From: Paraburkholderia rhynchosiae
GTDB lineage: Bacteria > Pseudomonadota > Gammaproteobacteria > Burkholderiales > Burkholderiaceae
Direction of reading: 5' to 3'
DNA length: 64,000 nucleotides
NCBI RefSeq assembly: GCF_002879865.1
Contig: NZ_PNXY01000005.1
Location: 1 to 64,000, forward strand
The notes below the pieces were generated by a model. It searched no databases, was not told the DNA's origin, and worked only from the letters and a program-made list of their open reading frames with translations. Below, one piece after another: positions 53,128 to 61,276 of the stretch. Position numbers and translations under genes: made by a program. Position 1 is the stretch's first letter, and each line of letters opens with the position of its first letter.

Positions 53128-53679
53128 TCAGGCCCCTTCGGTCAACGCGCGAATGGTTGGCAGGTTGCGCCAATAACCTTTCGCGTCCATGCCGCAGCCG
53201 AATACATAGCGGTCCGGCACTTCGAAGCCGCAGTAATCCGGGCGCAGTGGCTTGGCCTTCGGAATGATCTTTTCGCACAGCACCGCGCTCAAAAAGCGCT
53301 TCGCGCCCATCGCGAGGATGCGGTCGCGGATCGCCGCCATCGTCTCGCCTTCGTCCAGGATGTCGTCGAGCACCAGCACCACGCGATCCTTCACGGACTC
53401 GGCCGGCGCTACGCGCCATTGCATCTCGTTGCCGCCCTTGGTGGTGTTGCGATAGCGGGTGAGGTGGATGTAGTCGAACTCGAGCGGAAAATCGAGGTGC
53501 GGCAACAGCATGCCGGTGAACACCGCCGCGCCGCCCATCACCGACAGCACGAGCGGAAAGTCCTCGCTCATCTCGTTGCGGATGGCGGCAGCCATGCCGC
53601 TGATCGACGCCTTGACGTCGTCGGCCGAAACGATTTCTTCGGAGTGGCTAAAAATGTGGAGAGCTTCTTCGCGGTTCAT
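53128..53679 (-). CDS. hpt: Hypoxanthine-guanine phosphoribosyltransferase
   Basis: A 183-residue purine salvage enzyme that makes IMP/GMP from hypoxanthine/guanine and PRPP in the cytosol. The PRPP-binding loop VLVLDDILDEGETM is at 101-114, and the flexible-loop region FDYIHLTRYRNTTKGG is near 68-83. C-terminal DYCGFEVPDRYVFGCGMD is typical. The start ATG at 53679 gives MNREEALHIF; the frame's 36-residue extension to 53787 is rejected as non-conserved. ffh lies upstream on the same strand, 132 bp away. Confidence 0.94.
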   Translation of the reverse strand: MNREEALHIFSHSEEIVSADDVKASISGMAAAIRNEMSEDFPLVLSVMGGAAVFTGMLLPHLDFPLEFDYIHLTRYRNTTKGGNEMQWRVAPAESVKDRVVLVLDDILDEGETMAAIRDRILAMGAKRFLSAVLCEKIIPKAKPLRPDYCGFEVPDRYVFGCGMDAKGYWRNLPTIRALTEGA

Positions 53680-53811
53680 GACGTCTGACGGGCGGTAACT
53701 GTATACATAGTGTGAGTGAGAACGCCCCGACGAAGTCGCCTTTGGGAGTCCCCTTTTGGGGACGGCGGCCGTCGGTCCTGTCCGCAACCTACACCGCCAT
53801 CTTGCTAAAGC

Positions 53812-55179
53812 TTAGCGCATGCCGGGCAACATGCCCTTCATGCCGCGCATCATCTTTTGCATATTGCCGCCCTTCAACTTCTTCATCATGGTGCGCATCT
53901 GGTCGTACTGGTTCAGCATGCGGTTGACTTCCTGCACTTGCACGCCCGCGCCCGCCGCGATGCGGCGCTTGCGCGTGGCCTTGATGAGATCCGGCTTGGC
54001 ACGTTCGAGCGGCGTCATCGAATTGATGATGCCTTCCATGCGGCGCATCTGTTTTTCGGCCTGACTCATATCGGCGCCGGCGGCGGCTTGCTGGAATTGC
54101 GCGGGCAGCTTGTCCATTAGCGACGACAGGCCGCCCATGCCCTTCATTTGCGTGAGCTGCGCGCGGAAATCGTTGAGGTCGAAGTCGCCGCCTTTCTTGA
54201 CCTTGTCGGCGAGCTTCTGCGCGGCTTGAACGTCTACGCCACGTTGGGCTTCTTCGACGAGGGCAAGAATGTCGCCCATGCCGAGAATCCGGTTCGCCAT
54301 ACGATCCGGATAAAACACTTCGAGGCCGTCGAGCTTTTCCGCGACGCCGACGAACTTGATCGGCTTGCCCGTGACGTGACGCACTGAGAGCGCCGCGCCA
54401 CCGCGCGAGTCACCGTCGAGCTTGGTGAGGACCACGCCGGTGAGCGGCAGCGCGTCGCTAAACGCTTTCGCGGTATTGACCGCGTCCTGGCCGAGCATTG
54501 CATCCACAACGAAGAGCGTTTCCGCCGGCTTCAACGTGGTGTGCAGCGCGGTGATTTCCTGCATCATCGCTTCGTCGATACCAAGACGGCCGGCCGTGTC
54601 GACCAGCAGCACATCGTGATAGTGACGTTTGGCCCAATCGACCGCCGCACGCGCGATGTCGACCGGTTTCTGATCCGGTTCTGACGGGAAGAAGTCTGCG
54701 CCGACCTGCTCGGTCACCGTCTTCAACTGCGCGATAGCAGCGGGGCGGTAGACGTCGCACGAAACAGTGAGGACCTTCTTCTTGTACTTCTCGCGCAGAA
54801 GCTTGGCGAGCTTGCCGACCGTGGTCGTTTTACCGGCGCCTTGCAGACCCGCCATCAGGATGACGGCCGGCGGCGTGACAGCGAGGTTCAGCTCGGCGGC
54901 CTTACCTTCGTAGTCGCCGCCGATTACTGCTGTCAATTCGCGCTGCACCACGCCGACGAGCGCCTGACCCGGCGACAGGCTGCTGATGACTTCCTCACCG
55001 AGCGCCTTCTCTTTCACCTTTGCGATGAACTCGCGCACGACGGGCAGCGCCACGTCCGCTTCGAGCAGTGCGAGACGCACCTCGCGCAGCATTTCCTGGG
55101 TGTTCGCCTCGGTGAGCCGGGCTTCGCCGCGCAGCGCCTTGACGACGCGCGCCATCCGTTGAGTCAGATTGTCGAGCAT
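53812..55179 (-). CDS. ffh: Signal recognition particle protein Ffh
   Basis: A 455-residue SRP54 GTPase that directs membrane proteins to SecYEG through FtsY. The N domain covers 1-85. The G domain has G1 GLQGAGKT (111-118), DTAGRLGID, TKLDGDSRGG and the GxGE-type closing region. The M domain (about 300-455) is methionine-rich and ends GGNMQKMMRGMKGMLPGMR. Lengths match E. coli Ffh (453). It is divergent from the ccsA-like gene, with 80 bp between. Confidence 0.97.
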   Translation of the reverse strand: MLDNLTQRMARVVKALRGEARLTEANTQEMLREVRLALLEADVALPVVREFIAKVKEKALGEEVISSLSPGQALVGVVQRELTAVIGGDYEGKAAELNLAVTPPAVILMAGLQGAGKTTTVGKLAKLLREKYKKKVLTVSCDVYRPAAIAQLKTVTEQVGADFFPSEPDQKPVDIARAAVDWAKRHYHDVLLVDTAGRLGIDEAMMQEITALHTTLKPAETLFVVDAMLGQDAVNTAKAFSDALPLTGVVLTKLDGDSRGGAALSVRHVTGKPIKFVGVAEKLDGLEVFYPDRMANRILGMGDILALVEEAQRGVDVQAAQKLADKVKKGGDFDLNDFRAQLTQMKGMGGLSSLMDKLPAQFQQAAAGADMSQAEKQMRRMEGIINSMTPLERAKPDLIKATRKRRIAAGAGVQVQEVNRMLNQYDQMRTMMKKLKGGNMQKMMRGMKGMLPGMR

Positions 55180-55259
55180 GGGGAGCGATGAACAGTGCGG
55201 CCCGGGCGGGCGCGAAGTGGAAGACGTCGCGGAGCAAGGGCCTAGTGTAAACTTCGAAT

Positions 55260-56207
55260 ATGGATATTGTACTGTATGCCCTCACTGCGCTCCTGTACGG
55301 CGGACTCGCCGTGGCCGGCTGGCGCTCGCACCGGCACGCCACGTCGCGTCCCATGCTGCAAAGCGTCCCGCCCATGCCAGCAACTGCAACCACGACCGCG
55401 GGCGCGCAGTCCGGGTTCGCCGGGTCGGTGGCGTCCGGCATGAGCTCGTCGGGCCGCGCGCTGCTGTTCGTCGCGCTGCTCGCGCACGGCGTGCTGCTGC
55501 ATACCACGATCTTCCCGCAGAACGCGATGGTGTTCGGTTTCGCGTTCGCCCTGTCCGCCATGTTCTGGCTCGGCGCCGGCATCTACTGGATCGAGAGCTT
55601 TTTCTTTCCGCTCGACGGACTGCGTCTCCTGGTGTTGCCGCTTGCCTGCGTCGCCTCGCTATTGCCGCTCGCGTTCAACGGCGTGCGTGTGCTGCCTTAT
55701 TCGGCCGCGCCGATGTTCAAGCTGCATTTTCTGATTGCCAACATCGCGTATGGTTTGTTCGCGATAGCGGCGCTGCACGCCATTCTCATGCTGCTCGTCG
55801 AGCGGCGTCTTCATGCGATGCGCGGCGGTATCGCACAGCGGCATGCAGCCGCGGCGGGCAACGGCTGGCTGTCGAGCTGGCTCGACACCCTGCCGCCGCT
55901 GCTCACGCTCGAGAAGCTGCTGTTCCGTCTGATCGGCGCGGGGTTCGTGCTGCTCACGCTGACGCTCGTGTCCGGCATTCTGTTTAGCGAGCAGTTGGTG
56001 GACCGCGCGCTGCGGCTCGATCACAAGACCGTGTTCGCGATTCTTTCCTGGGTGATGTTCGGCGCGCTGCTGACGGCGCGCAGAGTTTCCGGCTGGCGCG
56101 GCCGTGCCGCATTGCGCTGGGTGCTGGCGTCGTTCGTCGCGTTGTTGCTGGCGTACGTCGGCAGCCGTTTTGTTTTCGAGGTGCTGTTGCACCGTGCCGT
56201 AGTGTGA
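55260..56207 (+). CDS. CcsA/YpjD-type cytochrome c assembly family membrane protein
   Basis: A 315-residue polytopic inner-membrane protein with about eight helices. The first is at the N-terminus (VLYALTALLYGGLAVAGW). A CcsA/HemX-like core occupies about 110-300, with RLLVLPLACVASLLPL, LHFLIANIAYGLFAIAALHAILML and AILSWVMFGALL. This matches the YpjD/CorE-like group usually encoded next to ffh in proteobacteria. The true function is uncertain: it may not handle cytochromes. The start ATG at 55260 has no strong Shine-Dalgarno. It is followed 9 bp later by the PP0621-like gene. Confidence 0.87.
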   Translation: MDIVLYALTALLYGGLAVAGWRSHRHATSRPMLQSVPPMPATATTTAGAQSGFAGSVASGMSSSGRALLFVALLAHGVLLHTTIFPQNAMVFGFAFALSAMFWLGAGIYWIESFFFPLDGLRLLVLPLACVASLLPLAFNGVRVLPYSAAPMFKLHFLIANIAYGLFAIAALHAILMLLVERRLHAMRGGIAQRHAAAAGNGWLSSWLDTLPPLLTLEKLLFRLIGAGFVLLTLTLVSGILFSEQLVDRALRLDHKTVFAILSWVMFGALLTARRVSGWRGRAALRWVLASFVALLLAYVGSRFVFEVLLHRAVV

Positions 56208-56216
56208 GCGTGTTCC

Positions 56217-56552
56217 ATGCGACAAATTTTTTTGCTGATCCTGTTGTTCATCGTCGGTCAGTGGCTCGTGAAGGCGCTGCGCCGTCATGACGCGCACACT
56301 GCGCAACGCACCGGCGCGGGCGGCGCTCGAGGTGCCGGCAATAGTGCAAACGGTGCGCAAGGTGCACATAGTGCAAATGGCGCCGCGCGTCCTGCCGGGG
56401 CGCCGCAGCTTGCCGAGCCGATGATCCGTTGCGTCGAGTGCGGCGTGCATGCGCCGAAGAGCGACTCCGTGGTCGTCGCCGGTCAGCCGTTCTGCAGCGC
56501 CGCGCACGCGCAGCGGCACGGCGCGCGACCCACGGGCCGCGACGCTCGATGA
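56217..56552 (+). CDS. PP0621 family protein (small membrane-anchored zinc-ribbon-like)
   Basis: A 111-residue protein. It has an N-terminal membrane anchor (about residues 3-18, QIFLLILLFIVGQWLV), a Gly/Ala/Asn-rich linker (30-65), then a metal-binding ribbon with Cys72-x2-Cys75 and Cys93-x3-His97 (RCVECGVH, PFCSAAH). The name follows the family I recall from Pseudomonas PP0621-like proteins; no function is known. The stop codon overlaps the ampD start (ATGA), and the upstream ccsA-like gene is 9 bp away, so the three form an operon. Confidence 0.82.
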   Translation: MRQIFLLILLFIVGQWLVKALRRHDAHTAQRTGAGGARGAGNSANGAQGAHSANGAARPAGAPQLAEPMIRCVECGVHAPKSDSVVVAGQPFCSAAHAQRHGARPTGRDAR

Positions 56553-57145
56553 GCGTCGAGTTCACCGTCGACGCAGACGGTTGGGTCGCGCAAGCACGCA
56601 AACTGCCATCGCCGAATTTCGAAGCGCGGCCGCAAGGCGCGGTGCCGACGCTGATCGTCGTTCACAACATCAGCTTGCCGCCCAACGAATTCGGCGGCAG
56701 CGCGATGGCCGAACTGTTCCTCAACACGCTCGATTGCGACGCTCATCCGTACTACGACACGCATCTGCGCGGCGTGCGGGTGTCCGCGCATTTCGTGATC
56801 CCTCGCGACGGCGCGCTCGAGCAGTTCGTGTCGTGCAACGAGCGTGCGTGGCACGCGGGGCCGTCGAATTTTTTCGGCCGCGAGCGCTGCAATGATTTCT
56901 CCATCGGCATCGAGCTGGAAGGCAGCGACACGACTGCTTTTGAGGCGGCGCAATACCGCACGCTCGGCGCGCTCGTGAACGCGCTGAAGGCTCGCTATCC
57001 GATCGAAGCGCTCGCCGGGCACTCCGACATCGCGCCCGGTCGCAAGACCGATCCAGGACCTCATTTCGAGTGGCCGCGCCTGCAGCGCGAGACGCTGCTC
57101 GCGGATCGGTATTTCCCCTATCTCAAGTTTTCCAGAACGCCGTAA
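56549..57145 (+). CDS. ampD: 1,6-anhydro-N-acetylmuramyl-L-alanine amidase AmpD
   Basis: A 198-residue cytosolic zinc amidase that releases anhydroMurNAc from peptides during murein recycling and so limits beta-lactamase induction. The zinc ligand His39 lies in LIVVHNISLPP. AGHSDIAPGRKTDPGPHFEW carries the other ligands and the catalytic region. FFGRERCNDFSIGIELEG contains the catalytic Glu. Length is close to E. coli AmpD (183). The start ATG at 56549 overlaps the PP0621-like stop; the frame's extension to 56429 is rejected. Confidence 0.95.
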   Translation: MSVEFTVDADGWVAQARKLPSPNFEARPQGAVPTLIVVHNISLPPNEFGGSAMAELFLNTLDCDAHPYYDTHLRGVRVSAHFVIPRDGALEQFVSCNERAWHAGPSNFFGRERCNDFSIGIELEGSDTTAFEAAQYRTLGALVNALKARYPIEALAGHSDIAPGRKTDPGPHFEWPRLQRETLLADRYFPYLKFSRTP

Positions 57146-57279
57146 CGGCCCTTCGCGCGACTTCGGTGATGCGAGCAGAGCAAGGCGCAGCCTCGCTCTC
57201 CGGGGAGACGGCTTCGCGTCGCGCTAGCCAAAGTCAAGACGCCGAAGGCAAATAAATCGATTTGATCTGTCTTGAATCT
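57146..57279. other. ampD-nrdA intergenic region, proximal part
   Basis: Non-coding and GC-rich until about 57250, with no clear terminator for ampD. A/T content then rises into the NrdR box region. Downstream (57327-57487) I see only GC-rich leader sequence before the possible short ORF. Confidence 0.4.
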
Positions 57280-57326
57280 CCACTATACTTGGTGCCACAA
57301 ATTCGGTTTCGTACTATATCTTGTGG
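57280..57326 (+). promoter_or_regulatory. Pair of NrdR boxes upstream of nrdA
   Basis: Box 1 is CCACTATACTTGGTGC (57280-57295). Box 2 is GTACTATATCTTGTGG (57311-57326). Both match the known NrdR pattern acaCwAtATaTwGtgt. Their starts are exactly 31 bp apart, three helical turns, the spacing NrdR needs for cooperative binding. This implies repression of nrdA by NrdR when dATP is high. The boxes lie about 345 nt before the nrdA ATG. Confidence 0.88.
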
Positions 57327-57487
57327 TGCCTGTGTATAACTGTGTGAATAACCGAGTGCATAAGTCTGCGGCGCCCCGCTCTTCGAGTCCGGCGCCGCAA
57401 GCATTCCAGGCAGCAAAAAATCCTGCGGCGCGGCCGGTCCAGACCAACCGGCGGCATCCAGAAGCAACCAGGAAAGGGGCTAGGCAA

Positions 57488-57625
57488 GTGATCGCGACAC
57501 ATACGACGAAGACCGTTTTCAATTCGAATCAGGCTTCGTCGCAGTCACATCCCGCCAGCCGGCGCGGCCGGTCTTTTTCCTGTACCCCCTCGTTTGCGCA
57601 CGCGGCGGCGCAGCGTTCGTTTTAA
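57488..57625 (+). CDS. Possible short upstream ORF in the nrdA leader
   Basis: A hypothetical 45-residue ORF starting at GTG 57488, with a good purine stretch (AGGAAAGGGG) 8 nt upstream, and ending 45 nt before the nrdA ATG. The peptide is Ser/Ala/Arg/His-rich with no recognisable domain. An intrinsic-terminator-like hairpin (CCGGC-GCG-GCCGG, 57559-57571, then TCTTTTT) lies inside it. The frame stays open upstream through the NrdR boxes, so openness alone is weak evidence. It could be a regulatory leader peptide or not translated at all. Confidence 0.3.
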   Translation: MIATHTTKTVFNSNQASSQSHPASRRGRSFSCTPSFAHAAAQRSF

Positions 57626-57670
57626 TCCGCGGCATTCGCCGCAACATTTCCAGGACCAGGAGCTTTGCAC

Positions 57671-60600
57671 ATGCAAACCACCGACAATGCGACGACCCGG
57701 TATGAGGGATCACCGACTGGCCAGGCCTTCGGCGAGGCACAAGGCGCTCAGGCGCTCGCGCCGCAAGCGACCTACGCCGACTACAAGGTGATCCGTCGCA
57801 ATGGCAGTGTGGTGTCGTTCGAACCGTCCAAGATCGCCATCGCCGTCACCAAGGCATTTCTGGCCGTCAACGGTGGTCAAGGCGCGGCGTCGGCGCGTGT
57901 GCGCGAACTGGTCGAGCAACTGACGCAGAACGTGGTGCGCGCGCTCCTGCGCAGCCGTCCGAACGGCGGCACGTTCCATATCGAAGACATTCAGGATCAG
58001 GTCGAACTCGCGCTGATGCGCGGCGGCGAGCACAACGTCGCTCGTGCCTATGTGCTGTATCGCGAGAAGCGCACCCAGGCGCGCGCTCATGACGATCACG
58101 CGGCCGGCAGCACGTCGGGCCTGACCGTCACCGACAACGGCGTGACGCGTCCGCTCGATCTCGCTGCGTTGCGCGGCATCATCGAGTCGGCTTGCTCGAA
58201 TCTGGGCGATGCGGTGACCGCCGAGCCGATCGTCGCGGAAACGGTGAAGAACCTGTACGACGGCGTGCCGATGAGCCAGGTCTACGACTCGGCTATTCTG
58301 GCTGCGCGTACCATGATCGAAAAAGATCCGGCCTACAGCCAGGCCACCGCTCGCATCCTGCTGCACACCATCCGCCGCGAGATTCTGGAAGAAGAAGTCA
58401 CGCAAGCCGAAATGGGCGAGCGTTACGCCGAGTACTTCCCGCAGTTCATCAAGCGCGGCGTGCAAGCCGAGTTGCTCGACGAGAAACTGCTGCAGTTCGA
58501 TCTGAAGCGCCTGGGCGCAGCGCTCGACAATAACCGCGACCTGCAGTTCGGCTACCTCGGTCTACAAACGCTGTATGACCGTTACTTCCTGCATCACGAC
58601 GGCGTGCGTATCGAAATGCCCCAGGCATTCTTTATGCGTGTCGCCATGGGCCTGTCGCTGAACGAGATCGACCGCGAAGCGCGCGCGATCGAGTTTTACA
58701 ACGTGCTGTCGAGCTTCGACTTCATGTCGTCCACGCCCACGCTGTTCAACTCGGGCACGCGCCGCTCACAACTGTCGTCGTGCTATCTGACCACGGTCGA
58801 CGACGACCTCGACGGCATCTACGAAGCGCTGAAGGAAAACGCGCTGCTCTCGAAGTTTGCCGGCGGTCTCGGCAACGACTGGACGCGCGTGCGTGCGCTC
58901 GGCTCGCACATCAAAGGCACCAATGGCAAGTCGCAAGGCGTCGTGCCGTTTTTGAAGGTCGTCAACGACACGGCAGTCGCCGTGAACCAGGGCGGCAAGC
59001 GCAAGGGCGCGGTGTGCGCGTACCTGGAAACGTGGCACCTGGACATCGAGGAATTCCTCGAGCTGCGCAAGAACACCGGCGACGACCGTCGTCGTACGCA
59101 CGACATGAACACGGCGAACTGGATTCCCGACCTGTTCATGAAGCGCGTGATGGAAGGCGGCGACTGGACGCTGTTCTCGCCGTCCACCTGCCCGGACCTG
59201 CACGACAAGTTCGGCGCGGAGTTCGAAGCGGCTTACACGGCTTACGAAGACAAGGTCGCGCGCGGCGAGATCAAGCTGTTCAAGAAGCTGCCGGCAGCAC
59301 AACTGTGGCGCAAGATGCTCGGCATGCTGTTCGAAACCGGCCACCCGTGGATCACGTTCAAGGATCCGTGCAATGTGCGCTCGCCGCAACAGCACGTCGG
59401 CGTCGTCCACTCGTCGAACCTGTGCACGGAAATCACGCTGAACACGAGCGACACCGAAATCGCAGTCTGTAATCTCGGCTCGGTGAACCTCGTCGCGCAT
59501 CTGAAGGAACAGGCCGACGGCACGCTCGCGCTCGACCATGAGAAACTCAAGCGCACGGTCAGCGTCGCGATGCGCATGCTCGACAACGTGATCGACATCA
59601 ACTATTACGCAGTCGCCAAGGCGCGTAACTCGAACCTGAAGCATCGTCCGGTCGGCATGGGCATCATGGGCTTCCAGGACTGTCTGCATCTGCTGCGCAC
59701 GCCGTACGCATCGGACGAAGCGGTGAAGTTCGCCGATACGTCGATGGAAGCGGTCTGCTACTACGCTTACTACGCGTCGACCGAGCTGGCGCAAGAGCGC
59801 GGCCGTTACTCGAGCTACCGCGGCTCGCTGTGGGATCGCGGCATTCTCCCGCAAGACTCGGTCAAGTTGCTGGCCGATGCGCGCGGCGGCTACGTCGAAG
59901 TCGATTCGAGCGAGTCGATGGACTGGACGGAACTGCGTGAGCGCATCGCCACCTACGGCATGCGCAACTCGAACTGCATCGCGATCGCGCCGACGGCGAC
60001 GATCTCGAACATCATCGGCGTGTCGGCTTGCATCGAGCCGACGTTCCAGAACCTGTATGTGAAGTCGAATCTGTCGGGCGAATTCACGGTGGTCAACGAC
60101 TACCTGGTGCGCGACCTGAAGGCACGCGGTCTGTGGGACGAAGTGATGGTTGCCGACCTGAAGTATTTCGACGGCACGCTCTCGCGCATCGACCGCATCC
60201 CGGCCGACCTGCGCGCGATCTACGCGACCGCGTTTGAACTCGATCCGGTGTGGCTGGTGGAGGCGGCCTCGCGTCGTCAGAAGTGGATCGACCAGGCGCA
60301 GTCGCTGAACATCTACATGGGCGGCGCATCGGGTAAGAAGCTCGACGAGATTTACAAGCTTGCATGGGTGCGCGGCCTGAAGACCACGTACTACCTCCGC
60401 ACGATGGCGGCAACGCACGTCGAGAAGTCGACGGTCGCTCACGGCGCGCTCAACGCAGTGAGCTCGGGCGGCGGTGAAGGCATGGGTGGTGTCGGCGGCG
60501 GCGCGGCAGGCGGCTTCGGCATGAGCGGCGGAGCAATCGGTGGTGCTGGCGGCATCCAGGCAGCAGCCGCGGCGCCGGCGGTCGCAGTCGAAGCAGCGCC

Positions 60601-60673
60601 CGAAGCGGATGGTCCGGTATGCATGATGCGTCCGGGCGACCCTGGCTTCGACGAATGCGAGGCTTGCCAGTAA
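57671..60673 (+). CDS. nrdA: Ribonucleoside-diphosphate reductase class Ia, alpha subunit
   Basis: A 1000-residue class Ia ribonucleotide reductase large subunit that makes dNDPs from NDPs with NrdB. An ATP-cone (about residues 40-130, VIRRNGSVVSFEPSKI) senses dATP/ATP. The catalytic barrel has SQLSSCYLTTVDDD (redox Cys), SSNLCTEI (radical Cys and Glu) and VCNLGSVNL. APTATISNIIG is conserved. The C-terminal swinging-arm pair is Cys996-x2-Cys999. It is much longer than E. coli NrdA (761 aa): about 50 extra residues form a Gly/Ala-rich linker (about 934-985) before the tail. The ATG at 57671 follows AGGAG; a TTG two codons earlier is not needed. NrdR boxes upstream indicate regulation. Confidence 0.96.
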   Translation: MQTTDNATTRYEGSPTGQAFGEAQGAQALAPQATYADYKVIRRNGSVVSFEPSKIAIAVTKAFLAVNGGQGAASARVRELVEQLTQNVVRALLRSRPNGGTFHIEDIQDQVELALMRGGEHNVARAYVLYREKRTQARAHDDHAAGSTSGLTVTDNGVTRPLDLAALRGIIESACSNLGDAVTAEPIVAETVKNLYDGVPMSQVYDSAILAARTMIEKDPAYSQATARILLHTIRREILEEEVTQAEMGERYAEYFPQFIKRGVQAELLDEKLLQFDLKRLGAALDNNRDLQFGYLGLQTLYDRYFLHHDGVRIEMPQAFFMRVAMGLSLNEIDREARAIEFYNVLSSFDFMSSTPTLFNSGTRRSQLSSCYLTTVDDDLDGIYEALKENALLSKFAGGLGNDWTRVRALGSHIKGTNGKSQGVVPFLKVVNDTAVAVNQGGKRKGAVCAYLETWHLDIEEFLELRKNTGDDRRRTHDMNTANWIPDLFMKRVMEGGDWTLFSPSTCPDLHDKFGAEFEAAYTAYEDKVARGEIKLFKKLPAAQLWRKMLGMLFETGHPWITFKDPCNVRSPQQHVGVVHSSNLCTEITLNTSDTEIAVCNLGSVNLVAHLKEQADGTLALDHEKLKRTVSVAMRMLDNVIDINYYAVAKARNSNLKHRPVGMGIMGFQDCLHLLRTPYASDEAVKFADTSMEAVCYYAYYASTELAQERGRYSSYRGSLWDRGILPQDSVKLLADARGGYVEVDSSESMDWTELRERIATYGMRNSNCIAIAPTATISNIIGVSACIEPTFQNLYVKSNLSGEFTVVNDYLVRDLKARGLWDEVMVADLKYFDGTLSRIDRIPADLRAIYATAFELDPVWLVEAASRRQKWIDQAQSLNIYMGGASGKKLDEIYKLAWVRGLKTTYYLRTMAATHVEKSTVAHGALNAVSSGGGEGMGGVGGGAAGGFGMSGGAIGGAGGIQAAAAAPAVAVEAAPEADGPVCMMRPGDPGFDECEACQ

Positions 60674-61276
60674 GCGTCAATCAGCAAGCGGGTTCGTTGC
60701 TTGCTGACGGGTTCTAGGTAATGACCCGCATGCAGCGATCAACGAACCTGATGAAGATGAAGCAGATGTAAATCGACGAGCGGCGCGGCAAGCAGTTTCG
60801 AAGAAGTCAGCGAGGCCCGCACTGCTCATCACAAGCAGCGCAGCAACAAGTCAGCATCTGAAGAAGCGCGCGAGACGACATGAAGCGACACACCGCGCGC
60901 GCTTCGCAAACGCTTCGAGCGATGAGGCGAGCAACGCCGCCGGCCACATGCATCGCTCGACATTGCATTGAACTTCATCTCACCAGCGCGGACGAAACCG
61001 GCAACGCGCAGAGCAGTGCAAGACACAGCAAACGCACTCCGCAATACAGATAGATGGAGCAGCGAAACGACGCTTCAACACGTTGCTCTTCAAGCTCGCG
61101 AAGCACCTCGATGACACACGTTCAACAAGCTTCACATGAGGTGATGCACACAGTCTGTTGAACAAAGTGTTGTATGAAGGTAGCAACGCGAATCGAAAAC
61201 AGGATTTTTCGTGAGCGGACTCTTTTATCGCTCGTGAAAAGATGGTACAAACCGTTCTAAATTGATGGTGACATTT
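60674..61276. other. nrdA-nrdB intergenic region (603 bp, structured)
   Basis: Unusually long for two subunits of one enzyme, with no credible gene. It holds a hairpin right after nrdA (GTCAATCAGCAAGC... pairing GCTTGCTGAC, 60677-60710). GTTCAACA/TGTTGAAC arms lie 28 nt apart (61120-61163). A 12-bp hairpin of TTTTCGTGAGCG with CGCTCGTGAAAA (61206-61240, two G-U pairs) lies 36 nt before the nrdB ATG. Between 60720 and 61100 the plus strand is rich in GAAG/GCGA/CAGC words. No NrdR box was found upstream of nrdB. Confidence 0.6.

Noticed and set aside
57272..57487. Upstream extension of the nrdA-leader frame through the NrdR boxes
   Set aside because: It starts with TTG inside the promoter region without a ribosome-binding site; only the part from GTG 57488 is kept as a tentative leader ORF.
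58766..60442. 558-codon open frame opposite nrdA
   Set aside because: Same GC-skew shadow effect; no recognisable motif, while nrdA has all its catalytic motifs.
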